A DNA stretch of 64,000 nucleotides, taken from positions 2,311,001 through 2,375,000 of the forward strand of contig CP037918.1 in the NCBI GenBank assembly GCA_019356535.1. The letters run 5' to 3'. The position numbers and the translations under genes are program-made. The notes beneath the pieces were generated by a model. The model made no database searches and was not told the DNA's origin. It saw nothing but the letters and a program-made list of their open reading frames with translations. The DNA is from Chromatiaceae bacterium (GTDB lineage Bacteria > Pseudomonadota > Gammaproteobacteria > Chromatiales > Chromatiaceae). Positions 18,551-27,822 of the stretch are shown here, piece after piece (positions within the stretch are counted from its first letter, which is position 1; the number at the start of each line of letters is the position of its first letter).

Positions 18551-21500
18551 ATGGAACGCATCCGAGAGATCCCCTACAACTACACCTCCTTCTCCGATCG
18601 CGAGATCGTCATCCGCTATCTGGGCGAGGCCAACTGGCAGCTCATCGAGCAGCTGCGCAGCAGCCGTCGCACCGGACGTTCGGCACGCATGCTGTTCGAG
18701 GTGCTGGGCGACATGTGGGTGGTCGAGCGCAACCCCTACCTGCAGGACGACCTGATCGACAACGTCGAGCGGCGCAACGCACTGATCGAGGCGCTGTCGC
18801 ACCGCCTGCGCCAGTTCGAGGCGCGGCTGAACGACAACGCCGACGCGGCCCGCCTGCTCGAAGCCGCGCGCGAGGCGGTGGACCGCTTCGCCAACTGCTT
18901 CGGCGAGCGCGCCCAGCTGCGCGCACGGGTGCGCCGGGCACTGGCGAAGGTCACCCGCCGCGACAACATCGATTTCTCGGGCCTGGCACGGGTCTCACAC
19001 GCCACCGACGCCACCGACTGGCGGGTGGAAATGCCCTTCGTGGTGATCTCGCCGGACACCGAAGAAGAGGTCGCCCCCGTGGTGCAGGCGTGCATCGACT
19101 GCGGCCTGAGTCTGATCCCGCGCGGCGGCGGCACCGGCTATACCGGCTCGGCGGTGCCACTGGATGCGCACTGCGCGGTGATCAACACCGAGAAGCTGGA
19201 ATTCCTCTCCGACGTGGAATACGTCGAGCTGCCCGGGGTGGAAGGCCCTGTGCCCACGGTGCGCGCCGGCGCCGGCGTGGTTACCCGCCGGGTCTCCGAG
19301 CTGGCCGAACGCCACGGCCTGGCCTTCGCGGTCGACCCCACCTCGCAGGACGCCTCGACCATCGGCGGCAACATCGCCATGAACGCCGGCGGCAAGAAGG
19401 CGGTGCTCTGGGGCACCACGCTCGACAATCTGGCGAGCTGGCGCATGGTCACCCCACAGGGTGACTGGCTGGAAGTCACCCGGCTGGAGCACAACCTGGG
19501 CAAGATCCACGAGCAGGAAACCGTGCGCTTCTCGCTGCAGCGCTATGCCCCCGACGGCCACACCCCGCGTGGCGAGCCGGAGCTGCTGGAGATGCCCGGC
19601 AGCGCCTTCCGCAAGGCCGGCCTGGGCAAGGATGTCACCGACAAGTTCCTCGCTGGCCTGCCCGGCGTGCAGAAGGAAGGCTGCGACGGCCTGATCACCT
19701 CGGCACGCTTCATCCTGCACCGCATGCCCGCGCACGTGCGCACCGTCTGCCTGGAGTTCTTCGGCCACGATCTGGCCCGCGCAGTGCCGGCCATCGTCGA
19801 GATCACCGACTTTGTCGAGGCCACCGAGGGGGTGCAGATCGCAGGCCTCGAACATCTCGACGAACGCTACGTCAAGGCGGTGCGCTACAGCACCAAGGCA
19901 CCGCGCCGCGAACGGCCCAAGATGGTGCTGATCGCCGATCTCGTGAGCGACGACGAGGCCCTGCTCGGCCGCACCGCCAGCGAGGTGGTGCGTCTGGCCA
20001 ACGCGCGTGAGGGCGAGGGCTTCATCGCGGCCAGCCCTGAAGCACGCGCCCGCTTCTGGGCCGATCGCGCACGCACCGCGGCGATCTCGGCGCACACCAA
20101 CGCCTTCAAGATCAACGAGGACGTGGTGATCCCGCTGCCGCGCCTGGCCGAGTACAGCCGTGGCGTCGAGCGCATCAACATCGAGGAATCGATCGCCAAC
20201 AAGCTGGAGGTCATCCTCGCCTTCCGTCGCATCCTCCACGAAGAACGCCCTGCAGAGGACGAGGGCGGCATCGTCTCGGGCAAGTTCGACCTGGCCCTCG
20301 AATTGCTCGATGCCGTCGAGCGCCGCTGGCAGACCCTGCTCGAACGGCTCGATGACCCGGCCGGAGACATCGACGTGCTCGACGCAGAAGAACGGGCACG
20401 CATCCGCGAAGGCGACCGAGTGCTCGACCTGCTGCTGCGCCGCGACGTGCGCGTCTCCTACCGCACCGAGCTCAAGCAGCCGTTGCGCGAGATCTTCCGT
20501 GGCAGCGACTGCGACCCGCTGCGCGAGCGCCTGCGCGCAGCACACGCCGAGATCAAGAACGAACGCCTGTTCGTGGCCCTGCACATGCATGCCGGCGATG
20601 GCAATGTGCACACCAACATCCCGGTGCATTCCGACAACTACCGCATGCTGCACCGCGCCGAGCGCATCGTCGACCGCATCATGGCGCTGGCACAGTCGCT
20701 CGACGGGGTGATCTCCGGCGAACACGGCATCGGGATCACCAAGATCCAGTACCTCGAACCCGAAAAGCTCGCCGCCTTCGTCGAATACAAGCAGCGGGTC
20801 GATCCCGAGCAGCGCTTCAACCCCGGCAAGCTGATGCCCGGCTCCGGACTGGAAGGCGCCTACACGCCGTCGCTACGCCTGGTGCAGCAGGAGGCGCTGA
20901 TCCTCGAGCAGAGCGAGCTGGGCGCCCTCAACGATGCCATCCGGCACTGCCTGCGCTGCGGCAAGTGCAAACCGAAGTGCATGACCCACGTGCCGCGCGC
21001 CAACCTGCTGTATTCGCCACGCAACAAGATCCTCGGCACCGGGCTGGTGATCGAGGCCTTCCTGTACGAGGAGCAGACCCGGCGCGGCATCTCGGCACAG
21101 CACTTCGACGAGATGAACGACATCGCCGACCACTGCACCGTGTGCCACAAGTGCCAACCGCCGTGCCCGGTGGACATCGACTTCGGCGATGTCACAGTGC
21201 ACATGCGCAAGGTGCTCGAACAGGCCGGCAAGAAGCGCTTCAACCCAGGCACCTGGGCGGCCATGCAATTCCTCAACGCGACCCATCCCGGCACCATCAA
21301 GGCGCTACGCAAGGGCATGCTCGAGTGGGGCTTCAAGGGCATCAACCTGGCCCACTCCCTGGCTGAGAAGACCGGCCTGCTGCGCCGCAATGCCGCCCTG
21401 CCTGCGGCCACCACCGGGCGGCCGAAGCCGGTCGAGATCGCCATCGAGCTGGTGCGCCGGCCGATCCGCGTGGAACTGCCGAAGCGCAGCTACCGCGCCG

Positions 21501-22357
21501 AGCTGGGGCTGGAAGACCCGACCCATGTCCCGGTGATCCGCGATCCTGCGCGCACCGACGAGGACGCCGAGGCGGTGTTCTACTTCCCCGGCTGCGGTTC
21601 CGAGCGCCTGTTCTCCGATGTCGGTCTGGCCACTCTGGCCATGCTCTGGGAGGTCGGCGCCCAGACCGTGCTGCCTCCCGGCTACCTGTGCTGCGGCTAT
21701 CCGCAGACCGCCGCCGGCCTGCACGAAAAGGGCCAGCGCATCACCACCGACAACCGGGTGCTTTTCCACCGCGTAGCCAACACCCTCAACTATCTCGACA
21801 TCCGTACCGTGCTGGTCTCTTGCGGCACCTGCATCGACCAGCTCATGAAGTACGAGTTCGAAAAGATCTTCCCCGGCTGCCGCCTGCTCGACATCCATGA
21901 ATACCTGATGGAGAAAGGCGTGAGCACCCCGGATGCCCCCGGCGTGCAGTATCTCTACCACGACCCCTGCCACACCCCCATGAAACAGCACGACCCGGTG
22001 AAGGTCGCGGCCAGTCTGTTGCAGACCGAGGTCCGGTTGTCCGACCGCTGCTGCGGCGAGGCCGGCACCCTGGGTACCGCGCGCCCCGACATCGCCAACC
22101 AGCTGCGCTTCCGCAAGAGCGAGGAATTGCGCGCCGGTATCCGCGAGCTGACCGGGCGCGAGCAGGCCGAAGGCCAGGTCAAGCTGCTCACCAGCTGCCC
22201 CGCCTGCCAACAGGGCCTGGCCCGCTATGCCGACGAGACCGGCCTGCAGACCGACTACATCGTGGTCGAGCTGGCGCGCGCCCGCCTGGGTGAGAACTGG
22301 CAGCGGACCTTCATTGAACGAGCAAAGGCCGGGGGTATCGAGCGCATCCTGCTCTAG
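18551..22357 (+). CDS. large FAD/FMN-linked oxidase-Fe-S oxidoreductase (DUF3683 type)
   Basis: A 1268-residue fusion. An N-terminal DUF3683-like region (1-150) precedes an FAD-binding PCMH domain ([13 protein letters not shown], about 191-203) and an FAD-oxidase C domain with [10 protein letters not shown] near 721. Two 4Fe-4S motifs follow: [11 protein letters not shown] near 800 and [12 protein letters not shown] near 862. Then come two cysteine-rich CCG domains (GCGSERLF...CCGYP near 1015-1050; C-G-T-C and D-P-C-H-T-P...CCGEAGT later). This is the D-lactate/glycolate dehydrogenase plus GlpC-like Fe-S subunit layout in one chain, probably feeding the quinone pool. The substrate is unknown; the hydroxyacid dehydrogenase next door is suggestive. 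No clear Shine-Dalgarno precedes the ATG. Confidence 0.9.
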   Translation: MERIREIPYNYTSFSDREIVIRYLGEANWQLIEQLRSSRRTGRSARMLFEVLGDMWVVERNPYLQDDLIDNVERRNALIEALSHRLRQFEARLNDNADAARLLEAAREAVDRFANCFGERAQLRARVRRALAKVTRRDNIDFSGLARVSHATDATDWRVEMPFVVISPDTEEEVAPVVQACIDCGLSLIPRGGGTGYTGSAVPLDAHCAVINTEKLEFLSDVEYVELPGVEGPVPTVRAGAGVVTRRVSELAERHGLAFAVDPTSQDASTIGGNIAMNAGGKKAVLWGTTLDNLASWRMVTPQGDWLEVTRLEHNLGKIHEQETVRFSLQRYAPDGHTPRGEPELLEMPGSAFRKAGLGKDVTDKFLAGLPGVQKEGCDGLITSARFILHRMPAHVRTVCLEFFGHDLARAVPAIVEITDFVEATEGVQIAGLEHLDERYVKAVRYSTKAPRRERPKMVLIADLVSDDEALLGRTASEVVRLANAREGEGFIAASPEARARFWADRARTAAISAHTNAFKINEDVVIPLPRLAEYSRGVERINIEESIANKLEVILAFRRILHEERPAEDEGGIVSGKFDLALELLDAVERRWQTLLERLDDPAGDIDVLDAEERARIREGDRVLDLLLRRDVRVSYRTELKQPLREIFRGSDCDPLRERLRAAHAEIKNERLFVALHMHAGDGNVHTNIPVHSDNYRMLHRAERIVDRIMALAQSLDGVISGEHGIGITKIQYLEPEKLAAFVEYKQRVDPEQRFNPGKLMPGSGLEGAYTPSLRLVQQEALILEQSELGALNDAIRHCLRCGKCKPKCMTHVPRANLLYSPRNKILGTGLVIEAFLYEEQTRRGISAQHFDEMNDIADHCTVCHKCQPPCPVDIDFGDVTVHMRKVLEQAGKKRFNPGTWAAMQFLNATHPGTIKALRKGMLEWGFKGINLAHSLAEKTGLLRRNAALPAATTGRPKPVEIAIELVRRPIRVELPKRSYRAELGLEDPTHVPVIRDPARTDEDAEAVFYFPGCGSERLFSDVGLATLAMLWEVGAQTVLPPGYLCCGYPQTAAGLHEKGQRITTDNRVLFHRVANTLNYLDIRTVLVSCGTCIDQLMKYEFEKIFPGCRLLDIHEYLMEKGVSTPDAPGVQYLYHDPCHTPMKQHDPVKVAASLLQTEVRLSDRCCGEAGTLGTARPDIANQLRFRKSEELRAGIRELTGREQAEGQVKLLTSCPACQQGLARYADETGLQTDYIVVELARARLGENWQRTFIERAKAGGIERILL

Positions 22358-22370
22358 CGCCCCCTCCCAA

Positions 22371-22392
22371 CCTCCCCCGCAAGCGGGGGAGG
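22371..22392. repeat. REP-like palindrome (CCTCCCCCGC/GCGGGGGAGG)
   Basis: A perfect 10-bp inverted repeat with a two-base AA loop, 14 bases after the large oxidoreductase stop. The same core with the same AA loop recurs at 30183-30202, so this is a dispersed element rather than a simple terminator. Confidence 0.75.
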
Positions 22393-22424
22393 GGTGACAA
22401 CCTTCGGCAATCGGAGAAAGCCGC

Positions 22425-22446
22425 CCCTCCCCGCGCACGGGGAGGG
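22425..22446. repeat. second palindrome of the pair (CCCTCCCCG/CGGGGAGGG)
   Basis: A perfect 9-bp inverted repeat with a CGCA loop, 32 bases from the previous palindrome and similar in composition. The two together look like a REP doublet downstream of the oxidoreductase gene. Confidence 0.65.
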
Positions 22447-22533
22447 CTGGGGAGAGGCAATGCAAGGTTTTGCATCCACCCTCGATTCCTTGTAGCTTTG
22501 CGCCGGCAGCCGCAAGAGACTCCTGAACACACC

Positions 22534-23151
22534 ATGATTTCCGCCCTCGAAGCTCTGCAGAAACTCCAGGAAGGCAACGCCCGTTTCGTCGCCGGCCAGG
22601 CGCAAACCCCCGCGCTGAGCTGTGCTGACCGCCGACAGTCGCTTACCAGCGGCCAGACGCCCTTTGCCATCATCCTCGGTTGCTCGGATTCGCGAGTACC
22701 CGCCGAGATCGTGTTCGACCAGGGCCTGGGCGACCTGTTCGTGATCCGCGTGGCGGGCAACATCGTGGCACCCTCGCAGATCGGCAGCATCGAGTTCGCT
22801 GCCGAGCGTTTTGGCACCCCGCTGGTGGTGGTCCTGGGCCATTCGCAATGCGGCGCCATCTGCGCCACCATCGAGGAACTGGAACGCCCCGCGGAGAACC
22901 GTTCCCCCAACCTGCGCGCCATCGTCGATCGCGTGCGCCCCTCGGTCGAACCCCTGATGGATACCGAGCTGCGCAACGACCGCGACCGCCTGATCGACCG
23001 CGCGGTGCACGCCAACATCCGCGCCGCAGTCAACCAGTTGCAGCATGGCTCGGCCATCCTCGAACGCCTGATCGCCGAAGGACGTCTGATGGTGGTCGGT
23101 GCGCACTATTCTCTGGAGACCGGCGAAGTCAGCTTCGATATGCTCGACTGA
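22534..23151 (+). CDS. beta-class carbonic anhydrase
   Basis: A 205-residue zinc enzyme that interconverts CO2 and bicarbonate. The ligands and catalytic dyad are in CSDSR (Cys50, Asp52, Arg54) and GHSQCG (His103, Cys106). The ATG at 22534 gives the usual length; a TTG 36 bases upstream is possible, and neither has a strong Shine-Dalgarno. In a chemolithoautotroph it would supply CO2 fixation, but no carboxysome or RuBisCO gene is in view. Confidence 0.93.
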   Translation: MISALEALQKLQEGNARFVAGQAQTPALSCADRRQSLTSGQTPFAIILGCSDSRVPAEIVFDQGLGDLFVIRVAGNIVAPSQIGSIEFAAERFGTPLVVVLGHSQCGAICATIEELERPAENRSPNLRAIVDRVRPSVEPLMDTELRNDRDRLIDRAVHANIRAAVNQLQHGSAILERLIAEGRLMVVGAHYSLETGEVSFDMLD

Positions 23152-23268
23152 ACCCCGGCCACGGGGCGCAGCCCCCGAAACATCAGGGATTTCTATACCC
23201 ACATCACTGAACCTTATCAGGGGTAGAATGTCAGAGTATTCGGATGCACTGATGTAAGGAGGTATGCC

Positions 23269-23718
23269 ATGAGCAGCCTGATACCGAACTTTCCGCCGAA
23301 CGGCGTGGTCACCATCAACCGGGTGGTCCTGAAACCGGAATACACGGTCGACGACCTGCAGGAGCGCGTGGCGCTACTGTGCGAGAACGTCAAGACATAC
23401 CATTCCGAGACCGGCTTCATCGGCGGCTTCGTGGCACTCAACAGCGGACAGATCTCCAACGAGGGCTCGACCGTGGGCCAGGCCGTGGAGAGCCCGCTGA
23501 AGGACCGCGAGGCCCTGATCGTGACTTTCTGGAACAGCTTCGAGGACCATGAGCGCTCGCATCGCAGCGAGACCTTCCAGCCGCTGTTCCGCAACGTGCT
23601 TGAACTATGCGAGAACGGCAACGAGGAGATCGCCTACCAGATGCTCTGGTCCGGCGCGGCCTATTCGCCCGAAGAGGCCCGTGCCGCGCGCGAGGCCAAG
23701 GAACGTTACGCAGCCTGA
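23269..23718 (+). CDS. half-length sulfur oxygenase reductase-like / dimeric alpha-beta barrel protein
   Basis: A 149-residue soluble protein with an excellent AAGGAGGT ribosome site. It is not an obvious known short family, but landmarks of the N-terminal half of sulfur oxygenase reductase (SOR, about 308 residues) are visible. They are Cys38 followed by a G-F-I-G-G turn (SOR Cys31 and G-F-V-G), TFW at 86-88, D-H-E-R-S-H-R with His94 and His98 (SOR D-H-E-E-M-H-R, iron ligands His86 and His90), and Q-M-L-W at 124-127 (SOR Q-M-I-W, just before iron ligand Glu114), with candidate Glu135/136 after it. Cys38 to His94 is 56 residues; in SOR it is 55. The gene directly precedes a sulfur globule protein gene. 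The SOR comparison is from memory; a generic antibiotic-monooxygenase-like (ABM) fold is the alternative. Confidence 0.6.
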   Translation: MSSLIPNFPPNGVVTINRVVLKPEYTVDDLQERVALLCENVKTYHSETGFIGGFVALNSGQISNEGSTVGQAVESPLKDREALIVTFWNSFEDHERSHRSETFQPLFRNVLELCENGNEEIAYQMLWSGAAYSPEEARAAREAKERYAA

Positions 23719-23767
23719 GCGGTCTGAGAAGCACCCGCTCTCCCATCTCCTCCATAGCGATGGCATT

Positions 23768-23793
23768 GCCCCCTCATACGAGGGGGCTTTTTT
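23768..23793 (+). terminator. rho-independent terminator after the SOR-like gene
   Basis: Perfect 8-bp stem GCCCCCTC/GAGGGGGC with loop ATAC, followed by TTTTTT. It separates the SOR-like gene from the sulfur globule protein promoter. Confidence 0.92.
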
Positions 23794-23821
23794 CGTTTAT
23801 TCCCCCGCAGCGCCTCGGGTA

Positions 23822-23849
23822 TTGACATTTAAGAAATTGCTTATATACT
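23822..23849 (+). promoter_or_regulatory. strong sigma-70 promoter of the sulfur globule protein gene
   Basis: Perfect -35 TTGACA, 16-base spacer, -10 TATACT (5 of 6), in an AT-rich pocket. It lies 72 bases before the ATG, and a perfect -35 is unusual in this window. Confidence 0.82.
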
Positions 23850-23921
23850 TTCAAACATCGACAAGCTGTACCGGTCGACCCCGACAACCGCTACTGTTTG
23901 CAAAAAAATCCGGAGAGCACC

Positions 23922-24245
23922 ATGAAAAAAATCATCGCCATCGCTGCCATCATCGCTTCTGCCCAGGCCTCCGCCTTCTGGGGCTGGGACAACAGCACCA
24001 GCGCCACCGACGGTCGCTACAACGGCAAGGGTGACTTCGACGGCAACGCCACCGGCGAGGCCGAGGCCACCTTCAGCATGACCTTCACCGCCAAGGGCAA
24101 GACCCGCGGCGATTTCAAGGGCAACGGCGACAGCAACAACAACTGGGCCGGTTATGGCTACGATGCCCCCTACTACTACGGCTACACGCCCTACGCTGCA
24201 TCCGTCAGCCCAGTGGCTGCCCCCGCACAACCTGCTGCCCAGTAA
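23922..24245 (+). CDS. sulfur globule protein family
   Basis: A 107-residue secreted structural protein. The signal peptide (MKKIIAIAAIIASAQASA) is followed by a mature part rich in Gly, Asn, Asp, Tyr and Ala: FWGWDNST, repeated N-G-K-G-D-F/N-G-N-A turns, F-S-M-T-F-T-A-K-G-K, then a tyrosine cluster (DAPYYYGY) and a Pro/Ala tail. This matches the small Sgp envelope proteins that coat periplasmic sulfur globules in Allochromatium and relatives. It has CGGAGAG before the ATG, a near-consensus promoter and a strong terminator, so it is probably a highly expressed single-gene transcript. Confidence 0.78.
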   Translation: MKKIIAIAAIIASAQASAFWGWDNSTSATDGRYNGKGDFDGNATGEAEATFSMTFTAKGKTRGDFKGNGDSNNNWAGYGYDAPYYYGYTPYAASVSPVAAPAQPAAQ

Positions 24246-24268
24246 TCCCCGCGGCACGGCACCTGATC

Positions 24269-24299
24269 AAAGGCCCGCATCTCTGGATGCGGGCCTTTT
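24269..24299 (+). terminator. rho-independent terminator after the sulfur globule protein gene
   Basis: A long stem of 13 bp (AAAGGCCCGCATC paired with GATGCGGGCCTTT) with a TCTG loop and a closing T-run. Confidence 0.92.
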
Positions 24300-24393
24300 G
24301 CCTGTCCGCTGGCCACCACAGGGGAAGGCACGGAACCAAATCCCCCTGCGCCAGACCAAAGACCCCGGAACCACCGCGATACCGGAAGTCCCC

Positions 24394-25083
24394 ATGCGCC
24401 CATCCCTGCTCTTTCTGTTGCTGCTCCTGTTCGCTGTCGATGCGCTCGCCGAGCTCCCCCTGTACAACCGGGTCAGCCTGTCCGAGGCGGCCAGTACCGA
24501 ACTGGAGAACGACCGCATGGTCGCCATCCTCTTCGCGCAGGCCGAGGGCCTCGACACCGTGGCACTGGCACGCGAGGTCAACCGCAGCGTGCAACAGGCT
24601 GTGAACAAGGCCCGCCAGCGCCCGGGCATCGAGGTCAGCACGCTCAACTACCGCACCCAGCCGGTGTACGAAAAAGGCCGGATCGTACGCTGGCGGGTGA
24701 CCCAGCAGGTCCGTCTGGAGAGCCACGACAGCCAGACGCTGGGCAAGCTGATCGGCGCGCTGCAATCCGCCACCCTGCGGATGCAGTCACTGGGCTACCG
24801 GCTCTCGGAAGAGAAACGCCGCCAGCACATCGACGAGGTGATCGGGCAGGCATTGCAACGCTTCACCCACCGGGCCCAACGCATCACCGCCACACTCGGC
24901 AAGAAGGGCTACCGTCTGGTGCGTCTGTCGGTCAACGAAGGACGTCCCGGACCGGTGCCGATACGCCTGGAGGCCATGACGGCCGACGCCCCCCTGGCGC
25001 GGCGGACAGGCCCGGTGACCATCGAGGCCGGCAGCGCGCGCCTGAGCGTGACGGTCAGCGGCGAGATCGAGCTGCTCGACTGA
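24394..25083 (+). CDS. SIMPL domain (DUF541) periplasmic protein
   Basis: A 229-residue protein with a signal peptide (MRPSLLFLLLLLFAVDALA) and the SIMPL/DUF541 pattern: E-L-P-L-Y-N-R-V-S-L near the start, repeated strand motifs, a long helical middle, and a closing V-T-V-S-G-E-I-E-L. The family is periplasmic or surface-associated with no settled function. ATG 24394 was chosen because the signal peptide begins there. It is convergent with the next gene. Confidence 0.85.
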   Translation: MRPSLLFLLLLLFAVDALAELPLYNRVSLSEAASTELENDRMVAILFAQAEGLDTVALAREVNRSVQQAVNKARQRPGIEVSTLNYRTQPVYEKGRIVRWRVTQQVRLESHDSQTLGKLIGALQSATLRMQSLGYRLSEEKRRQHIDEVIGQALQRFTHRAQRITATLGKKGYRLVRLSVNEGRPGPVPIRLEAMTADAPLARRTGPVTIEAGSARLSVTVSGEIELLD

Positions 25084-25089
25084 TCGTCC

Positions 25090-25758
25090 TCAGTTCGGCG
25101 CCGGCAGCCCTTCCTCGATCTGCGCCAGGCGCGCCCGGGCCTCCGACAGACGATGCTCGGGATCGCGGCTGGCCAGCAGGGCGCGTGCCTCGCGCGCCAG
25201 CTCGCCACGCTGCGTGTCGTCGAACAGGGTGAGCGCAGCGGCCACTGCCTCCTCGCTCTCGCTCAACAGGGTAGGTACCAGCGCTTCGCGGTCGATCAGC
25301 GACTCGGGATGCAGCAGGTCGGCCACCAGCGGCTGTTGCAACAGGGTGAAGTGCAGCGCCCGTGCCTGCTCCTCCATCGCCAGCTCCTGCATGGCCAGGG
25401 TATCGCCCTCGGCATTGGCACGGACGGTCTGCATGATGGCCCCGATCAGGTGCTCGATCGCCTGCTTGTTGCTCCCCTGCTCATCGGCCAGTCCGCAGGC
25501 GGTCTCGTACAGGCGCTCCAGGTCCTCCTTGAGCTTGAGCACCACCTCGGTCTCCTCACGTGGCTTGAGCGCCGCCGCGCGTGACACTGTCTGCCGCAGC
25601 TCGGTGATGAAGGCCAGCAGCTCCTCGTGGTCCAGACGCTGCACTTCGAGCAGGGCCTCGTCTTCGGCCACCGCGGGAGGATCGAACAGGGGATTGTCCA
25701 GGCGCCGCCGGTAATGACGTTCGTGGCGGCCGGGCAACTCGCTGAAGGGAATTCGCAT
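25090..25758 (-). CDS. conserved hypothetical helical protein
   Basis: A 222-residue cytoplasmic, acidic, almost entirely helical protein with no signal peptide or membrane segment. I do not recognize the family. It starts MRIPFSELPGRHERHYRRRLDN and has heptad-like stretches around 40-110 (V-V-L-K-L-K-E-D-L-E-R-L-Y) that could form a coiled coil. It is convergent with the SIMPL gene (six bases between stops) and divergent from the TlpA fusion gene. Confidence 0.75.
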   Translation of the reverse strand: MRIPFSELPGRHERHYRRRLDNPLFDPPAVAEDEALLEVQRLDHEELLAFITELRQTVSRAAALKPREETEVVLKLKEDLERLYETACGLADEQGSNKQAIEHLIGAIMQTVRANAEGDTLAMQELAMEEQARALHFTLLQQPLVADLLHPESLIDREALVPTLLSESEEAVAAALTLFDDTQRGELAREARALLASRDPEHRLSEARARLAQIEEGLPAPN

Positions 25759-25965
25759 GCAACACCTCGGATGGAGAAGACCCTGATTCTACCAGCCGGT
25801 GCGGTACCGGGAATCTCGAACCACGAAAAGACCGGGGAGGCGAAAACGACATGTCCAGCCCTATTGGAAAAAGGCACGGCGTAGAGACGGAAGCATATCC
25901 CGCTTTCGTCGTCTTTCATGTTTTCATGGCAAGTCTCTTTTGCAGCACGAAAACGGAAACCGGAA

Positions 25966-27312
25966 ATGCCCTCGAACCACCTTCCCGCAGGTCGCCCCGC
26001 CACACGCCCCCGCTTCCGCCGGACACTGGCCTGGCTGCTGCTGGGCCTCTGCCTGAACACCTTGGCCATCGCCTTGCCGCAGGAACAGGTGCTCACGCTG
26101 AACGACGGCACCGAGCTGCCGCTGGGCATCTACCCGGCCGAGGGGGCGCGCCTGCTGCTGTGGCTGCCCTCGGAGTTCGGTCCTTCGCCGCGCCAGGGCG
26201 CACTGGCCGAGGCACTGGCGGCACGTCACATCGAGGTCTGGCTGCCCGACCTGCATGCCGGCTGGTTCCTGGCGCCCGGTCGCTACAGTCTCAACACGAT
26301 TCCGCCGTCAGCGGTCGCCGAGCTGATTGCGCAGGCAGCAGCCACCGGCAAGCAGGTCTTCCTGCTGGCCTCGGGGCGCACCGCGGCACTGGCCCTGCGC
26401 GCCCTGCGCCACTTGCAGGTCACGGGCCGCTCGGGTACGAACATCGCGGGGCTGATCAGCATCGGCCCGCGCCTGTTCCTGCGCACGCCGCAGGGCGGTG
26501 AGGCGGCGGACTACCTGCCGATCACCACCGCCAGCAATGTCCCCATCCATATCCTGCAACCGCGCAATGCCGGGGGGTTCTGGCGACTCGGCCGGGTAAT
26601 CCGCATGCTCGAGCAGGGCGGCGCACCGGTATCCTGGCAGGTGATCGACGGGGTGCGCGACGCCTTCCATCTGCGCGACGATACGGCGCCCGCCGAAGAG
26701 GCCGCCAGCGCCCGTCTGCCCGACATGCTGGCCACCGCAATGCAGCTGCTCACCCCCTTGGGCGGCCTGCCAGCCAAAGCGGCACCGATGGCCGGCGAGG
26801 ACCTGGCCCCGCGTGCTGCCGAGGCCCACGAGCTGCTGCGCCGCTACGAACCGCCTCGCCCCGCACCGGAACTGGCACTGCCACAATTGGACGGCAGACG
26901 ACTCGACCTGCACGCCTTACGAGGCCAGGTGGTGCTGGTAAACTTCTGGGCGACCTGGTGCCCGCCCTGCATCGAGGAGATCCCGGCGCTGGAGCGCCTG
27001 TACCAGGCGCGTCGCGACCAGGGGCTGACCATCCTCGCGGTGGCAGTGGGCGATCCGCCCGAGCGGGTGCGCGACTTCCTGGCCAGCCATCCCGTGAGCT
27101 TTTCCGTGCTGCTGGACGAGCAGGGCGAGGCGCTCAAGCGCTGGGGGGTGCATGCCTTTCCCACCACCTTCGTGCTGGACCGCGACGGGCATATCCGTCA
27201 CGGCGGCTTTGGCGCCTTTGCCTGGGACGGACCGGATATCGCCCCCTATCTCGAACCGCTGCTGCAAGACACGCCCCAGCCCGCCCACCCCGACAGCACC
27301 CGCTCACCCTGA
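25966..27312 (+). CDS. alpha/beta-hydrolase-like domain fused to a TlpA/ResA-type thioredoxin
   Basis: A 448-residue exported protein. After an N-terminal hydrophobic segment (RRTLAWLLLGLCLNTLAIALP), residues about 50-260 look like an alpha/beta hydrolase. Its nucleophile elbow is atypical (L-L-A-S-G-R-T-A, without G-x-S-x-G), with a possible His in D-A-F-H-L. From about 295 a TlpA-like thioredoxin domain follows with the redox pair at 331-335 (WCPPC), cis-Pro in A-F-P-T-T-F and the usual E-E-I-P-A-L-E. It probably acts in the periplasm on disulfides or cytochrome assembly. ATG 25918 is an alternative start. Confidence 0.85.
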   Translation: MPSNHLPAGRPATRPRFRRTLAWLLLGLCLNTLAIALPQEQVLTLNDGTELPLGIYPAEGARLLLWLPSEFGPSPRQGALAEALAARHIEVWLPDLHAGWFLAPGRYSLNTIPPSAVAELIAQAAATGKQVFLLASGRTAALALRALRHLQVTGRSGTNIAGLISIGPRLFLRTPQGGEAADYLPITTASNVPIHILQPRNAGGFWRLGRVIRMLEQGGAPVSWQVIDGVRDAFHLRDDTAPAEEAASARLPDMLATAMQLLTPLGGLPAKAAPMAGEDLAPRAAEAHELLRRYEPPRPAPELALPQLDGRRLDLHALRGQVVLVNFWATWCPPCIEEIPALERLYQARRDQGLTILAVAVGDPPERVRDFLASHPVSFSVLLDEQGEALKRWGVHAFPTTFVLDRDGHIRHGGFGAFAWDGPDIAPYLEPLLQDTPQPAHPDSTRSP

Positions 27313-27333
27313 CAGGGGCACGGCCCCTGGTCA
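27310..27333. terminator. hairpin between convergent genes
   Basis: TGACAGGGGC and GCCCCTGGTCA form a nearly perfect stem around ACG, starting at the TlpA-fusion stop codon. No T-run follows, so a terminator role is only plausible. Confidence 0.35.
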
Positions 27334-27366
27334 GAGGGTGTAGCCCTGACGAGCCTTGGGCGGCAC

Positions 27367-27822
27367 TCAGACCGCCGGTGGCTCCACCGCCAGGCGATCC
27401 GCCAGCGCCGCCAGGTCGCGGCGCATGATGCCGGGCAAGGCCGCTCCGGGCACCAGCAGATCCTCGAGCAGGGGGGTGTTGTCACCACCTCGCGCCGCCC
27501 AATCGCCTCCCTCCGGCATCCACACCTCGCCGCACCAAACTGCGCGCCGCGAGCGCAGCTCCAGCCGGTAGCCCAGACAGCCCTCGAACACCGCGGGCAG
27601 CATCAGCCAGTAACCCTGGCACTCGTGCAGCTTGTGCAACGCAAAGCGGGCGAAGGTGACATAGTTGGGATGATCCTGCTCACCACGCAGACCCGCGGCC
27701 CAGGCGCCCTGCGGCACATCGCCGCGGAAGCCGACAAGCAACACGTCACCTCCCTGCCCGGCGGCGATCTGTGTACGCAGCCAGTCGATGGCCGGGTCGG
27801 GCGTGGCAAAGACGGTACTCAA
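27367..27822 (-). CDS. conserved hypothetical protein
   Basis: A 151-residue soluble protein of no family I can name. It has D-V-L-L-V-G-F-R-G-D-V-P near residue 26 and an aromatic- and Cys-containing centre (H-E-C-Q-G-Y-W-L-M-L-P). It is translationally coupled to the upstream lipoprotein gene (ATGA overlap at 27819-27822), so the two probably function together. Confidence 0.7.
   Translation of the reverse strand: MSTVFATPDPAIDWLRTQIAAGQGGDVLLVGFRGDVPQGAWAAGLRGEQDHPNYVTFARFALHKLHECQGYWLMLPAVFEGCLGYRLELRSRRAVWCGEVWMPEGGDWAARGGDNTPLLEDLLVPGAALPGIMRRDLAALADRLAVEPPAV

Noticed and set aside
18995..20725. A 576-codon minus-strand open frame opposite the FAD/Fe-S oxidoreductase
   Set aside because: Shadow frame with no motifs; the plus-strand gene has complete cofactor signatures.
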